Assembly: GCA_025965975.1 (NCBI GenBank)
Contig: JAOPVX010000444.1
Location: forward strand, 1-37,998
Direction: 5' to 3'
Source of the DNA: Mycobacterium sp.
GTDB taxonomy: Bacteria > Actinomycetota > Actinomycetes > Mycobacteriales > Mycobacteriaceae
Length of the DNA stretch: 37,998 bases
In this document: in pieces, positions 1 to 8,386 of the stretch
Numbering within the stretch: position 1 is the first letter of the stretch
Layout of the letters: each line of letters opens with the position of its first letter
Made by a program: the position numbers and the translations under genes
Notes under the pieces: model-generated
Database searches by the model: none
Seen by the model: the letters and a program-made list of their open reading frames with translations, nothing else
Told to the model about the DNA's origin: nothing

Positions 1-312
1 AGCGGCGAAGAGGCTTCCCCTCGTCAAGCCCGACATACACACGCCTCCAACCACACAGTGGAAAAACAGTCTCGCACAGCGCCCAGGCCGGCTATTTCTT
101 CCGTCGCCCGGCGCCGACAACGCGTTAGCGTTGAGCGGCACTGTCGCGACGCATCGGCCAGCTGACGGTCTTGCCACCACCGCCATGGCGATTGATGGCG
201 GGGCTACTCGAGTGGCACATGGCGCGCGAACGTCGATGACCTCAGTTACATCCGGCGCAGCGGCACCCGCTGGCGCACTTGCGCCGGTCGAACGCGCGGC
301 TCGACTCCATCC

Positions 313-439
313 GGCCAATATCCGGCCAAACCGTCAGGACAGGTGGTCTGAGGGATCCAATTTGGCCCGTCCGCAGCGGTCTGACCAGTGCAAACAGTTC
401 TTGATGGACAGCTGAACCGCCTCACACGCGGAAGGTCGC
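313..439 (+). repeat. tRNA-Val(CAC)-like integration scar, copy V1
   Basis: This ~127-bp stretch matches 28901-29028 almost without gaps. Both copies start with two direct GGCCAA motifs, which look like integrase arm sites, and both end in a tRNA-like anticodon arm. Here the arm is CCGC-CTCACAC-GCGG (417-431), whose loop would read as anticodon CAC (Val), followed by AAGGTCGC. The T-arm beyond 439 is degenerate, so this is not a working tRNA. The best reading is the decayed distal attachment site of a tRNA-Val-targeting element. The repeat is seen directly; the tRNA identity comes from the anticodon loop only. Confidence 0.6.
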
Positions 440-843
440 GGTGCACGTGCGAGTCACCGTCCATCGACCACGAATGACAGGGAACGGGCCGGAATCGCTC
501 GGCTGTCACCTGCTTGCCGGCGGTTGCGATCCTATTGCAACGCAAGAGCTTTAGGGCATTAGCCGGCGCTGTCCAGAAGAGCCCATCGGTAATCCGTTCT
601 TGGGAATCGCTGATCGCACTTCGCTAATGCGTCTTCTAAATTGTTGCAACGGCAGTAGTTGACTTCACGCCAGACCGATCGTGGTGGTGAAGCGAACGTC
701 CACGAGAGGCGTCAATGGGTCAGGCGGCTGAGACTTCGCTGTACTGATCGCCGAGACTACGGCGCACAGGCGTGACGCGGCGCATGCTGGATGAGGTCAA
801 CTGCAGGCAGTCGACCTGGAGTCGACCCACCCGAGGAGCCGCT
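440..843. other. Non-coding stretch, nothing recognised
   Basis: No open frame here resembles a known protein, and the possible frames have poor mycobacterial codon character. The first 312 bases of the window are equally featureless. A GAGGAG ribosome-binding site just before 844 belongs to the next gene. Confidence 0.5.
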
Positions 844-1119
844 GTGATTCTGCACATCATCTGGATGATCATCATTGGGCTGGTCGTCGGCGCGCTCGCG
901 CGACTCCTGGTGCCCGGCCGACAGCCCATGGGCTGGATAGCGACTGCACTTCTGGGCATTGTCGGGGCCTACGTCGGCGGTACGCTCGGCAGCCTCATTT
1001 TTGAACATCACTTCACGATCACCCCGCCGATAAAGCACTCATTCCTCGGTGCGTTGGTCGGTGCCGTCATCCTGCTGCTCATTTACCGAGCCGTCGCCGG
1101 ACGCTCGTCGCGAATGTAA
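844..1119 (+). CDS. GlsB/YeaQ/YmgE-family small membrane protein
   Basis: This 91-residue protein is almost entirely hydrophobic, with three membrane segments (about residues 4-20, 30-50 and 65-83). It carries the family-typical GLVVGALARLLVPG segment, then GWIATALLGIVGAYVGG. The family (transglycosylase-associated / GlsB) is linked to general stress in bacteria, but its molecular role is unsettled. GTG at 844 is chosen because GAGGAG lies 5 bases upstream and family members begin immediately before the first membrane segment; an in-frame GTG at 772 would add a non-homologous extension. It stands alone, just upstream of a tRNA-Ala-type repeat, so it is probably cargo of an older element. Confidence 0.85.
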   Translation: MILHIIWMIIIGLVVGALARLLVPGRQPMGWIATALLGIVGAYVGGTLGSLIFEHHFTITPPIKHSFLGALVGAVILLLIYRAVAGRSSRM

Positions 1120-1230
1120 CGGAAGCCTCACTTCCCCGAGCCTGCCGTGGCCACCGGTTATCTGACGTGGCAACCGAAGGGCGGCGGATGGCGCGGCGAG
1201 CCCTCATAGCCGGCGACCGCGAGCGTGGCC

Positions 1231-1374
1231 CCAGCACTGTTACGTCGCGTAACACGCCGAAGCATATTGCCAGCACACGGAGATACCACGTAACTCCGCG
1301 GATGAACAATCATCGCAGTTCAAGCAGCATTTCTGCAGGAGTTAGCAGGGGTTCGAGTCCCCTTAGCTCCACCA
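1231..1374 (+). repeat. tRNA-Ala 3'-end att-like repeat, copy R1
   Basis: One of three ~140-bp repeats (with 5821-5961 and 32047-32188). It begins with the perfect palindrome TGTTACGTCGCGTAACA (1238-1254), then short conserved blocks (GCATAT, CGTAAC, GAACA, CGCAGTTCA, TTTCTGCAGG). It ends in an intact tRNA T-arm and acceptor 3' strand: AGGGG-TTCGAGT-CCCCT (1347-1363), TAGCTCC, ACCA (1371-1374). The 3' part matches mycobacterial-type tRNA-Ala. The 5' half of a tRNA is absent, so it is an attachment-site scar, not a gene. An integrase remnant lies directly to the right with its C-terminus facing the site, as in tRNA-targeting elements. Confidence 0.85.
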
Positions 1375-1415
1375 GGCAATATACGGTCTTCTAACCCCAC
1401 GATCTGGACCGTTGA

Positions 1416-1436
1416 CGACAATTGACGACAGTTCGC
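1416..1436. promoter_or_regulatory. Probable integrase arm-type direct repeats
   Basis: TGACGACAATTGACGACAG lies between the tRNA-Ala core and the integrase stop codon. The same TGACGACA word occurs repeatedly at 12597-12617 and 27125-27158 beside other tRNA-Ala-derived sequence. Short direct repeats between int and the core are typical arm-binding sites of tyrosine recombinases; that role is inferred. Confidence 0.5.
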
Positions 1437-1873
1437 TACTTGGATGCGCTGGCGTCGGACTCCCCAAACAATCTGCCCATGGAATCCAGAGCGTCGCGTT
1501 GGATGGCCTCGATCACCTCGACATAAGTGCCGGTGGTCACGGTGATGGAGCTGTGGCGCAGAATCCGCTGCACAGTCGCGGGCTGCACGCCCATCGTGAA
1601 GAGCAGCGTGGCGCACGAATGGCGAAGATCGTGCACGCGCAGCTGGGGCACCTCCGCCTTTGTGCATACATCATGGAACATGCGGTTTGCGTTGCGCGGT
1701 TCGATGAACCCGCCATGTGACGTCGTGAAGACCAGGCCCGTCTCGCGCCATCGCGAGCCGGCGGCAAACCGTTCTTCGAGCTGTCGTTTGCGGTGCTTCT
1801 CAAGAGCGAACTCGGCGAGTTGGCGGAGGACGACTTGAGACGGTTTCCACAGGTCAGGCTGGTTCGAGAGTCA
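1436..1873 (-). pseudogene. Tyrosine recombinase/integrase, C-terminal fragment
   Basis: The open frame encodes about 145 residues of the C-terminal catalytic domain of a phage-type integrase. Visible are the box with HDLRHS (catalytic Arg and His), ATLLFTMG, the helix VQRILRHSSI (second conserved His) and the tyrosine in TTGTYVEV. Typical integrases are about 350-400 residues; the arm-binding, core-binding and first catalytic-Arg regions are missing. The frame hits an upstream TGA inside a 58-bp repeat (1861-1918), so truncation and repeat coincide. No good start codon serves the full fragment; an internal ATG at 1681 would leave 81 residues. It probably once drove integration at the adjacent tRNA-Ala core and is now inactive. 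Confidence 0.85.
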
Positions 1874-1918
1874 TTGCGAGACAACTGATTTCGGCTCCTG
1901 TCCGACTGGGGGTCAAGT
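1861..1918 (+). repeat. 58-bp breakpoint repeat, copy C1
   Basis: It starts GGTTCGAGAGTCATTGCGA and ends GGGGGTCAAGT. It aligns without gaps to 4627-4684 and, more distantly, to 34044-34101. It coincides with the 5' truncation of the integrase. Together with the second copy it flanks the Anbu gene cassette in direct orientation. Its nature (recombination site, element end or remnant) is unknown. Confidence 0.75.
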
Positions 1919-2190
1919 GAACCGTGGGTCGGGCTCCACCGACACGTGGCCGGCCCGACGGACATGAGCATGGCACTACTCGCGCAGCTGCCTCGGGTGC
2001 GCCCGCCCGCTGGCCGGGGGCAGCCGGGAGTAACGCAGGTTTGTCATTTGCTGCTGCCGCATGCCGAGCGGCGTAGGCTGAGTGTTCGCGAAGGCATCGG
2101 GCCACGATCACATCCGAAGTGGGAATCGCTCACCTGCGCGTCTACCGCCGGCCTGACGCTGGTGGCAGTGTGAACGGGAATCGATTGCAC

Positions 2191-2196
2191 AGAAGG
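2191..2196 (+). promoter_or_regulatory. Ribosome-binding site deciding the Anbu start
   Basis: AGAAGG lies 8 bases before GTG at 2205. It is too close to serve the in-frame GTG at 2196, which it overlaps, so it supports the start that exposes Thr as residue 2. Confidence 0.6.
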
Positions 2197-2204
2197 TGCA
2201 TCGC

Positions 2205-2933
2205 GTGACTTATTGCGTTGGCGTAATGCTCGACAAGGGCATGATTTTCGCCTCGGACTCCAGGACGCATGCCGGGGTGGACAACTTCGCCAAGTTCTGC
2301 AAGATGACGGTGTTCGAGCGTCGCGGCAACCGCGTTATCGTTCTGCTGAGTTCGGGAAACCTGGCCGGAACTCAGGCCGTCATCAGCGTATTGACGCAGC
2401 GCTGCGCCGACGGCGACGCGGCCACCAATCTCATGGGCGCCCGGACGATGTTCGACGTCGTGAGGCTGGTCTCCGACGCGATGCGCGATATCGAGAACCG
2501 CGACGCCGGGTACCTGGAAGACAACAACATCCGCTTCAACGCCTCGTTCATCGTCGGTGGGCAGATCAGCGGTGAGCCGATACGGCTGTTCCGGACCTAC
2601 GCCGAGGGCAACTTTATCGAAGCCGGGACCGACACGCCCTTCTTCCAGACCGGCGAAACCAAATACGGAAAGCCGATCCTCGACCGCGTACTTACGCAAC
2701 ATACGCCCCTTGCAGACGCCACAAAGTGTGTCCTGGTGTCCTTCGATTCGACCATGCGCAGCAACTTGTCGGTAGGCATGCCCATCGATCTGATTTGCTA
2801 CGAACGGGACAGCCTCGAAGTGCAGTGGCGGCGGCGGTTCGATGTAGGGGACCCCTATTTCACCGCGCTCAGCGATGAATGGGGCGAAGGTACGCGAAAG
2901 GTGTTTCGCCACTTGCCCGAGCTGCGGTGGTGA
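2205..2933 (+). CDS. Anbu-type proteasome homologue (Ntn-hydrolase peptidase)
   Basis: This 242-residue protein matches the Anbu/BPH family, ancestral-looking relatives of proteasome beta subunits that form self-compartmentalised assemblies. Starting at GTG 2205 the protein begins M-TYCVGVMLDKGMIFASD. Removal of Met leaves Thr1 as nucleophile, with Asp17 in FASDSRT and a Lys at about position 32 (FCKM), the expected catalytic positions. SRTHAGVDNF is a family signature. Downstream lie genes for an N-formylglutamate-amidohydrolase-like and a transglutaminase-like protein. In other bacteria Anbu usually sits with transglutaminase-like, alpha-E and circularly permuted ATP-grasp genes; the last two are absent here. 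The substrate is unknown. The trio is enclosed by 58-bp direct repeats and was probably acquired horizontally. Confidence 0.9.
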   Translation: MTYCVGVMLDKGMIFASDSRTHAGVDNFAKFCKMTVFERRGNRVIVLLSSGNLAGTQAVISVLTQRCADGDAATNLMGARTMFDVVRLVSDAMRDIENRDAGYLEDNNIRFNASFIVGGQISGEPIRLFRTYAEGNFIEAGTDTPFFQTGETKYGKPILDRVLTQHTPLADATKCVLVSFDSTMRSNLSVGMPIDLICYERDSLEVQWRRRFDVGDPYFTALSDEWGEGTRKVFRHLPELRW

Positions 2934-2946
2934 CGTGGTCGGCAGG

Positions 2947-3645
2947 ATGGATAACTTCATCATCACCTGTGAGCACGGCGGTAACCAGATACCCGCGCCC
3001 TATCGTCGGCTGTTTCGGGAACAACGGGCGCTGCTGGATTCCCACCGCGGCTGGGACCCCGGGTCGCTGGTCATGGCGAAGGCACTCGCCAGTGCCTGTC
3101 GGGCGCCGCTGGTGACTTCGACCGTCAGCCGCCTGCTTATCGATCTCAATCGCTCGATCGGCCACCCGCAACTTTTTTCGGCAATGACACGCGCCGCGCC
3201 GGCCGAGATCCGGGCGCACATCGTCGAACAGTATTACCGGCCCCATCGCTCCCAGGTCGAGTGCCTTGTCGGGCAAGCGGTGTCGCGCGGCCAACGCGTG
3301 ATCCATATTTCGTCGCACAGCTTTACCGCGAAACTGGACGGTGCGGTGCGCGGCGCCGACGTGGGTTTGCTCTACGACCCTGGTCGGCGCGGGGAGGCCG
3401 AGTTGTGTGCCCGCTGGAAGGAAGTGCTCGCCGGGTTCGCGCCGGAACTTCGCGTACGCCGCAACTACCCCTATGCCGGCAAAGGAGACGGGTTGACTGC
3501 ACACCTGCGCCTGCGCTTTACGCCGTGCGACTACGTCGGAATCGAACTGGAAGTCAACCAGGGCATCGTTATCGCCGCGGGCCGACGCTGGACGGCGTTG
3601 CGGCGCTTGCTGATTGATTCGTTACGCACCGCGTGTGCAGCCTGA
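2947..3645 (+). CDS. N-formylglutamate amidohydrolase-like protein
   Basis: About 232 residues of the N-formylglutamate amidohydrolase fold (zinc-dependent amidase/deformylase). Motifs in order: ITCEHGGNQIP near the N-terminus, DSHRGWDPGS, LLIDLNRSIGHP, HISSHSF, DVGLLYDPGR and NYPYAGKGDGLT. The E/H and H/S-rich motifs fit the metal site. ATG 2947 follows the Anbu stop by 13 bases; an in-frame GTG at 2935 is an alternative start. It is co-directional and tightly spaced with Anbu, so probably co-transcribed. The family name does not fix the substrate: in this setting removal of an N-acyl group from peptides cleaved by the neighbours is as likely as histidine catabolism, since no hut genes are near. 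Confidence 0.85.
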   Translation: MDNFIITCEHGGNQIPAPYRRLFREQRALLDSHRGWDPGSLVMAKALASACRAPLVTSTVSRLLIDLNRSIGHPQLFSAMTRAAPAEIRAHIVEQYYRPHRSQVECLVGQAVSRGQRVIHISSHSFTAKLDGAVRGADVGLLYDPGRRGEAELCARWKEVLAGFAPELRVRRNYPYAGKGDGLTAHLRLRFTPCDYVGIELEVNQGIVIAAGRRWTALRRLLIDSLRTACAA

Positions 3646-3750
3646 CGGCGCGATGATTCACGCCCTGCGCCCCGTAACACAGGTGAGAACCCGTTCCACC
3701 AGCTACGCCGCCGGCCATGCGCGACCTCACCTGCCGGATACGGGAGACAA

Positions 3751-4569
3751 ATGATGCACATTCACGTCGGCTTCGAAATGATCTACGACTGCCCGCAGCC
3801 AACCCCGATGATATTCAACCTCAATGTCCACTACACCCGCGTGTCGGATCTCCTCGGCCGTGATGACCTGGTAGTCGACCCGCCGGTCCCGATGGCAGCC
3901 TATCGTGACGGCTTCGGCAACTGGTGCACCCGCATTGTTGCGCCCAAGGGCCGCACGCGAATCTCGGCTGACGCGCTCGTCCGCGATACCGGCCTCCCCG
4001 ACCTCATCGTTCCCGAGGCGCAACAGATTCCGGTGCCGGACCTGCCCGTGGACACGCTTGTCTTCCTGCTTGGGAGCCGGTATTGCGAAACCGATCGGCT
4101 ATCCGGGACGGCGTGGAATCTCTTTGGACAGGCACCAACGGGATGGGGCCGGGTTCAGGCAATCTGCGACTACGTTCACCGACACGTCACGTTTGGCTAC
4201 GAGCACGCGCGCATGACCCGCACGGCGCTGGAAGCCTTTCACGACCAGACGGGCGTCTGCCGTGATTTCACGCATCTTGCCGTCGCCTTCTGTCGCTGCA
4301 TGAACATCCCTGCGCGCTACTGCACCGGGTACCTCGGCGATATCGGTGTGCCGCCGGACGACGAGCCGATGGATTTTTCTGCCTGGTTCGAGGTGTTCCT
4401 TGGCGGGCAATGGCACACCTTCGACGCGCGCCACAACACGCCGCGCATCGGCAGGGTGTTGATCGCGCGCGGCCGCGACGCAGCCGACGTCGCCCTGAGC
4501 AACACCTTCGGTCCCGCCGCATTGACGAGCTTCAGGGTGTGGACCGATGAGGTACCGTCGGACAACTAG
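3751..4569 (+). CDS. Transglutaminase-like cysteine peptidase
   Basis: A 272-residue protein with a C-terminal transglutaminase-like core. The Cys is in TGVCRDFTHLAVAFCR (about residue 170), the His in GGQWHTFDAR and the Asp in the same FDARHN segment, forming the Cys-His-Asp triad. The N-terminal ~100 residues resemble the beta-rich N-domain of the bacterial family. ATG 3751 follows GGGAGA at 5 bases. Bacterial members mostly act as proteases rather than cross-linkers. It closes the Anbu trio after a 105-base gap and is a standard partner in Anbu operons, consistent with a shared peptide-processing task. No signal peptide is seen, so it should be cytoplasmic. Confidence 0.88.
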   Translation: MMHIHVGFEMIYDCPQPTPMIFNLNVHYTRVSDLLGRDDLVVDPPVPMAAYRDGFGNWCTRIVAPKGRTRISADALVRDTGLPDLIVPEAQQIPVPDLPVDTLVFLLGSRYCETDRLSGTAWNLFGQAPTGWGRVQAICDYVHRHVTFGYEHARMTRTALEAFHDQTGVCRDFTHLAVAFCRCMNIPARYCTGYLGDIGVPPDDEPMDFSAWFEVFLGGQWHTFDARHNTPRIGRVLIARGRDAADVALSNTFGPAALTSFRVWTDEVPSDN

Positions 4570-4626
4570 GCGCGGAACCGGAGAGCTGACACGGGACGGC
4601 TTGACACGATCTTTACCGGTCACGCC

Positions 4627-4684
4627 GGTTCGAGAGTCATTGCGACACAGTCGAATTCAGCCTTCGCCCGACTCGGGGTCAAGT
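4627..4684 (+). repeat. 58-bp breakpoint repeat, copy C2
   Basis: It begins GGTTCGAGAGTCATTGCGA, identical to copy C1 over that stretch, and ends CGGGGTCAAGT. It lies 57 bases after the transglutaminase stop and right where the minus-strand GNAT fragment loses its C-terminus. Confidence 0.75.
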
Positions 4685-4937
4685 TGGTCGCAGATTCGTG
4701 CTACGAGTCGCCTCGGACGTGAGCTGGACCAGCGCAGCCCTGCGACCGTGCGGCCTCGATGGCGCACTCGAACAGTGCCGACCCCAGACCGGTGCGACGG
4801 AACCGCTCGTGGACGCGGACGGCCTCGATCTGCGCGCGTTGCGCACCCCGGCGGCGCCAGGCGGCACGGATGTGTCCTTTGAGGTCAGGGTTGATGTTGA
4901 ACTGATGGTCTGCGCCGTCACGCAGGTCGAGTACCAA
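4685..4937 (-). pseudogene. GNAT acetyltransferase, truncated and frameshifted
   Basis: The minus strand encodes the acetyl-CoA-binding core of a GNAT enzyme: AQIEAVRVHERFRRTGLGSA (motif A with R-x-x-G-x-G/S) and FECAIEAARSQGCA. After that the frame must change to continue as LVQLTSEATR, the expected next strand. The TSDK/AHRFYE region that normally follows is lost at the 58-bp repeat ending at 4684. Family members are about 150 residues; this piece has about 80. No function is expected. What survives is the C-terminal two thirds of the fold, and no start codon with a good ribosome-binding site is apparent. Confidence 0.7.
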
Positions 4938-4993
4938 TCACCGGTCGCCCATACTGGCCCAGTGATGACATCCGTTGCGGCCGCGAACGAACG

Positions 4994-5809
4994 TTGAACC
5001 CAGCCATAATCTGGGTGCTTGCCGGCGTCGAATTCGCCGGGCTCATCGCGCTGGCCCTCCTGCTGATCGCGGCGCGGCAGAAGCTGAAGGGGACGCGACG
5101 CGAGCTCGAGCACCGCCGCCAGAACAAGCCTCGTCGTCGCCGGCCGCGCGGGCTTGCGCCCGTGGCGATCAGGACCGTGTGGCAGACGGCCGACTCGCTG
5201 ATCAAGAAGGGCGTCGGCGCCACCGTGCGCAACTCGATCGAGGACCTCGCAGGCTGGGCCCGGGTGGAACGTCCCGATCTCGCCAGGCTGACCGCCGACG
5301 GCACAGTCGTCATTATGTTCTCCGACATCGAAGGTTCGACCGAACTCAACGACGCCCTGGGCGACCGCGAATGGGTGAAACTTCTTGAGCAGCACAACAA
5401 ACTCTTCTATAAGCACGTCGACGAGCACGGTGGACACGTGGTCAAGAGTCAGGGGGACGGGTTCATGATCGCCTTCGCGGATTCCGGGCAGGCCGTGCGC
5501 TGCAGCGTCGGGGTGCAGCAGGCGCTTCGCGACGACCCAGAGCGGTGGGATGAGATCAGGGTGCGAATGGGCGTGCACGTGGGAACGTCGGTCCGACGCG
5601 GCGACGATCTGTTCGGGCGCAACGTCGCCATGGCGGCGAGGGTGGCTGGGCTTGCTGGCGGCGGGGAGATCCTGGTCAGCGAGCCGGTTCACGATGCCGT
5701 CGACGGCCTGGCCGGTATCCGGTTCGGGCCCCCGCGCGAGGTCGAACTCAAGGGCCTTCAGGGCACCCACACGGTATATGCGGTGGCACGGCGTGAGCCA
5801 GATGATTGA
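4994..5809 (+). CDS. Membrane-anchored class III adenylate/guanylate cyclase
   Basis: A 271-residue protein with one N-terminal membrane segment (about residues 5-26), a basic linker and a class III cyclase homology domain (about 100-265). Metal-binding aspartates are in FSDIEGST (about 109-116) and SQGDGFM (about 154), with a substrate-contacting Lys just before the latter. The transition-state Asn and Arg are in [10 protein letters not shown]. All key residues look present, so it should make a cyclic nucleotide, most likely cAMP. The start is uncertain: TTG 4994 gives the full membrane anchor, GTG at 5015 is an alternative, and neither has a strong ribosome-binding site. Mycobacteria have many such cyclases. 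This one is mobile cargo, ending just before a tRNA-Ala-type repeat. Confidence 0.88.
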   Translation: MNPAIIWVLAGVEFAGLIALALLLIAARQKLKGTRRELEHRRQNKPRRRRPRGLAPVAIRTVWQTADSLIKKGVGATVRNSIEDLAGWARVERPDLARLTADGTVVIMFSDIEGSTELNDALGDREWVKLLEQHNKLFYKHVDEHGGHVVKSQGDGFMIAFADSGQAVRCSVGVQQALRDDPERWDEIRVRMGVHVGTSVRRGDDLFGRNVAMAARVAGLAGGGEILVSEPVHDAVDGLAGIRFGPPREVELKGLQGTHTVYAVARREPDD

Positions 5810-5820
5810 GCGTGGGCAGG

Positions 5821-5961
5821 CCAGCGCTGTTACGTCGCGTAACACGGCCACGCATATCTGCAGGTCGTGGAAGTGACGCGTAACATCACTATCGAACATT
5901 CACCGCAGCTCAGAAGCTATTTCTGCAGGTTAGATCCGGGGCCGATTCCCCTTAGCTCCAC
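5821..5961 (+). repeat. tRNA-Ala 3'-end att-like repeat, copy R2
   Basis: Second copy of the ~140-bp repeat. The palindrome TGTTACGTCGCGTAACA (5828-5844) is identical to copy R1, and the TATTTCTGCAGG block is conserved. The T-arm is degenerate (GGGGCCGATTCCCC in place of GGGGTTCGAGTCCCC), but the acceptor strand TTAGCTCCAC is kept. With R1 it bounds a 4.6-kb segment whose left end holds the integrase fragment, as expected for an integrated element. Confidence 0.85.
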
Positions 5962-5967
5962 GGCCGA

Positions 5968-5981
5968 CCGTCGTGCGACGG
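5968..5981 (-). terminator. Possible hairpin after phosphoketolase
   Basis: CCGTCG-TG-CGACGG is a perfect inverted repeat 12 bases past the phosphoketolase stop on the minus strand. There is no U tract and the loop is very short, so a terminator role is only a guess. Confidence 0.3.
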
Positions 5982-5992
5982 GTATCTGCGCG

Positions 5993-8377
5993 CTAGTGGG
6001 GGTGGCCGGGCCAGGTCCAGTTGCTGATGGCTGGATCGTCTTGTCCATGTTGACGTGTGTAAGTGCGGGCGGAGAGTCGGGTGTCGGCCATCTGCTGTCG
6101 CAGTGTGGCTTCGCGGCTGCCGAGTGAGGGGACGCGGTCGATGACGTCCATGACGAGGTGGAAGCGGTCGAGCTCGTTGAGCATCACCATGTCGAACGGT
6201 GTGGTGGTGGTGCCTTCTTCTTGGTATCCGCGCACATGGATGTTGTGGTGGTTCGTTCGTGTGTAGGTGAGCCGGTGGATGACCGAGGGGTAGCCGTGGA
6301 ACGCGAAGATGACTGGTTTGTCGGAGGTGAACAGCGCGTCGAAGTCGCGGTCCGACACCCCGTGCGGGTGCGCGGTATCAGGTTGCAGGCGCATCAGGTC
6401 GACGACGTTGATGACGCGGACCTTCAATTCGGGTAGGTGAGTCGCGAGCAGGTCTGCGGCTGCCAATATTTCCAGGGTGGGGATGTCGCCGGCGCAGCCC
6501 AGTACCACGTCGGGCTCACCGTCGGTGTTGCTGGCCCAGGGCCAGATCCCCATGCCGCGGGTGCAGTGGGCGATGGCCTCGTTCATTGTGAGATAGGTGA
6601 GTGCGGGTTGCTTGCCGGCGATGATGAGGTTGACATAGTTGCGGCTGCGTAGGCAGTGGTCGGCGACAGACAGAAGTGTGTTGCTGTCAGGGGGCAAGTA
6701 GACGCGGACGATTTCGGCTTTTTTGTTGATGACGTGGTCGATGAAGCCGGGGTCTTGGTGAGAGAAGCCGTTGTTGTCCTGGCGCCAAACATGTGAGGAC
6801 AGTAGGTAGTTCAGCGATGCGATCGGTGCGCGCCAGGGGATTTCCCGTGTTGTTTTGAGCCATTTGGCGTGTTGGTTGAACATCGAATCGATGATGTGGA
6901 TGAACGCTTCATAACAGTTGAATAGGCCGTGGCGTCCGGTGAGCAGGTAGCCCTCCAGCCAGCCTTGGCAGAGGTGCTCGGAGAGAACCTCCATGACGCG
7001 CCCGTCGGGGGCAAGGTGGTCGTCGCCCGCTAGCGTGGCTGCATTCCAGGCGCGGTCGGTGTGTTCGAACACCGCGGAGAGTCGGTTGGACACGGTTTCG
7101 TCGGGACCCATCAACCGGAATCGGTCGGGGTTGGCGGTGATGATGTCGCGAAGGAACTGCCCGAGCACTCTGGTTGCTTCGCTGAACGCGGCCGCGGGAT
7201 GGTCCACCGCCACGGCGTATTCGCGGAAGTCGGGCATGGCCAGGTCTCGGAGTAGTCGGCCGCCGTTGGCGTGCGGGTTGGCGCTCATGCGCCGCGCCCC
7301 GTCCGGTGCGAGGGCCTGCAGCTCGGGAACGAGCCGCCCCGTGGGGTCGAACAGTTCCTCGGCGCGATAGCTGCGCATCCATTGTTCGAGCAGTGCGCGG
7401 TGTTCGGTGTTGGTGCGTGTCTCGGCTAGTGGCACTTGGTGGGCGCGCCAGGTGCCTTCGACTGCGACGCCATCGACCTTCTTCGGGCCGGTCCAGCCTT
7501 TGGGCGTGCGCAGCACGATCATCGGCCATGCCGGCCGCCCGGTGGTTGTTGCCCCGTGGCGCACGGTGTGCTGGATGTGTGCGATGTCATCGAGCACCGC
7601 GTCGAGGGTGGTCGCGAGTTGTTCGTGCACTGTGGCCGGGTCATCACCGACGACGACGTGCGGGTTGTAACCGTAGCCGCGCATCAGAGCTATGAGTTCC
7701 TCGTCGGGAATGCGGGCCAACACAGTGGGGTTGGCGATCTTGTACCCGTTGAGGTGCAGTACCGGCAGCACCGCGCCGTCGGTGACCGGGTTAAGGAACT
7801 TGTTCGAGTGCCAGCTCGCAGCGAGTGGCCCGGTCTCGGCTTCGCCGTCACCGATCACACACAGCGCCAGCAGGTCCGGATTGTCGAAGACCGCACCATA
7901 GGCGTGCACGAGAGCGTAACCGAGTTCTCCGCCCTCGTGGATGGAGCCGGGCGTCTCGGGTGCAACGTGGCTGGGTATACCGCCGGGGAACGAAAACTGT
8001 CGAAAGAGTGCCCGCATGCCGTCTTCGTCTTGGGTGATCGCGGAATACACCTCACTGTAGGTGCCGTCGAGGTAGGCGTTGGCCACCAGACCCGGGCCGC
8101 CGTGACCGGGGCCGGTGACGTACAACACGTCGAGGTCGCGCTTCTTGATGGCCCAGTTCATGTGCGCGTAGAGCAGGTTCAGGCCGGGCGTGGTGCCCCA
8201 GTGCCCGAGCAGTCGCGGTTTGACGTGTTCGGCGCGCAGCGGTTCTCGCAGCAGCGGATTGTCGAGCAGGTAGATCTGGCCCACCGACAGGTAGTTCGCC
8301 GCCCGCCAATAGGCATCGATCAGGCGCAGGTCGTCGGTAGTGAGGGTCGGGCTATGGGTCACATCGACGGGTTCCAT
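5993..8377 (-). CDS. xfp: Xylulose-5-phosphate/fructose-6-phosphate phosphoketolase
   Basis: This 794-residue, full-length thiamine-diphosphate enzyme splits xylulose-5-P or fructose-6-P with phosphate into acetyl phosphate and a shorter sugar phosphate. Seen are the N-terminal [18 protein letters not shown] and [18 protein letters not shown] segments, the [26 protein letters not shown] signature (partial), the ThDP motif [17 protein letters not shown], and the C-terminal [11 protein letters not shown] and [20 protein letters not shown] at 8377 has AGGAG 8 bases upstream, which also overlaps the end of the MgtA gene 9 bases away, so the two are probably one transcript. No acetate kinase lies nearby to use acetyl phosphate. 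The pair suggests a metabolic bypass under stress or low oxygen. Confidence 0.97.
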   Translation of the reverse strand: MEPVDVTHSPTLTTDDLRLIDAYWRAANYLSVGQIYLLDNPLLREPLRAEHVKPRLLGHWGTTPGLNLLYAHMNWAIKKRDLDVLYVTGPGHGGPGLVANAYLDGTYSEVYSAITQDEDGMRALFRQFSFPGGIPSHVAPETPGSIHEGGELGYALVHAYGAVFDNPDLLALCVIGDGEAETGPLAASWHSNKFLNPVTDGAVLPVLHLNGYKIANPTVLARIPDEELIALMRGYGYNPHVVVGDDPATVHEQLATTLDAVLDDIAHIQHTVRHGATTTGRPAWPMIVLRTPKGWTGPKKVDGVAVEGTWRAHQVPLAETRTNTEHRALLEQWMRSYRAEELFDPTGRLVPELQALAPDGARRMSANPHANGGRLLRDLAMPDFREYAVAVDHPAAAFSEATRVLGQFLRDIITANPDRFRLMGPDETVSNRLSAVFEHTDRAWNAATLAGDDHLAPDGRVMEVLSEHLCQGWLEGYLLTGRHGLFNCYEAFIHIIDSMFNQHAKWLKTTREIPWRAPIASLNYLLSSHVWRQDNNGFSHQDPGFIDHVINKKAEIVRVYLPPDSNTLLSVADHCLRSRNYVNLIIAGKQPALTYLTMNEAIAHCTRGMGIWPWASNTDGEPDVVLGCAGDIPTLEILAAADLLATHLPELKVRVINVVDLMRLQPDTAHPHGVSDRDFDALFTSDKPVIFAFHGYPSVIHRLTYTRTNHHNIHVRGYQEEGTTTTPFDMVMLNELDRFHLVMDVIDRVPSLGSREATLRQQMADTRLSARTYTRQHGQDDPAISNWTWPGHPH

Positions 8378-8386
8378 AACGAGCTC

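Noticed and set aside
131-415. Small + strand frame at the left edge
   Set aside because: Its composition is Ala/Arg-rich noise and its end runs through the tRNA-Val-like repeat.
1347-1374. The 3' end of tmRNA or a full tRNA-Ala
   Set aside because: The acceptor/T-arm resembles both, but neither a 5' partner strand nor a tmRNA tag frame lies within reach.
2142-2966. 274-codon open frame on the - strand opposite Anbu
   Set aside because: It is antisense to a gene with all catalytic residues of a known family, and has no domain of its own.
4679-5899. 406-codon open frame on the - strand opposite the cyclase
   Set aside because: Most is antisense to the cyclase. Only its last ~20 residues are meaningful, as the frameshifted end of the GNAT fragment, and that is annotated separately.
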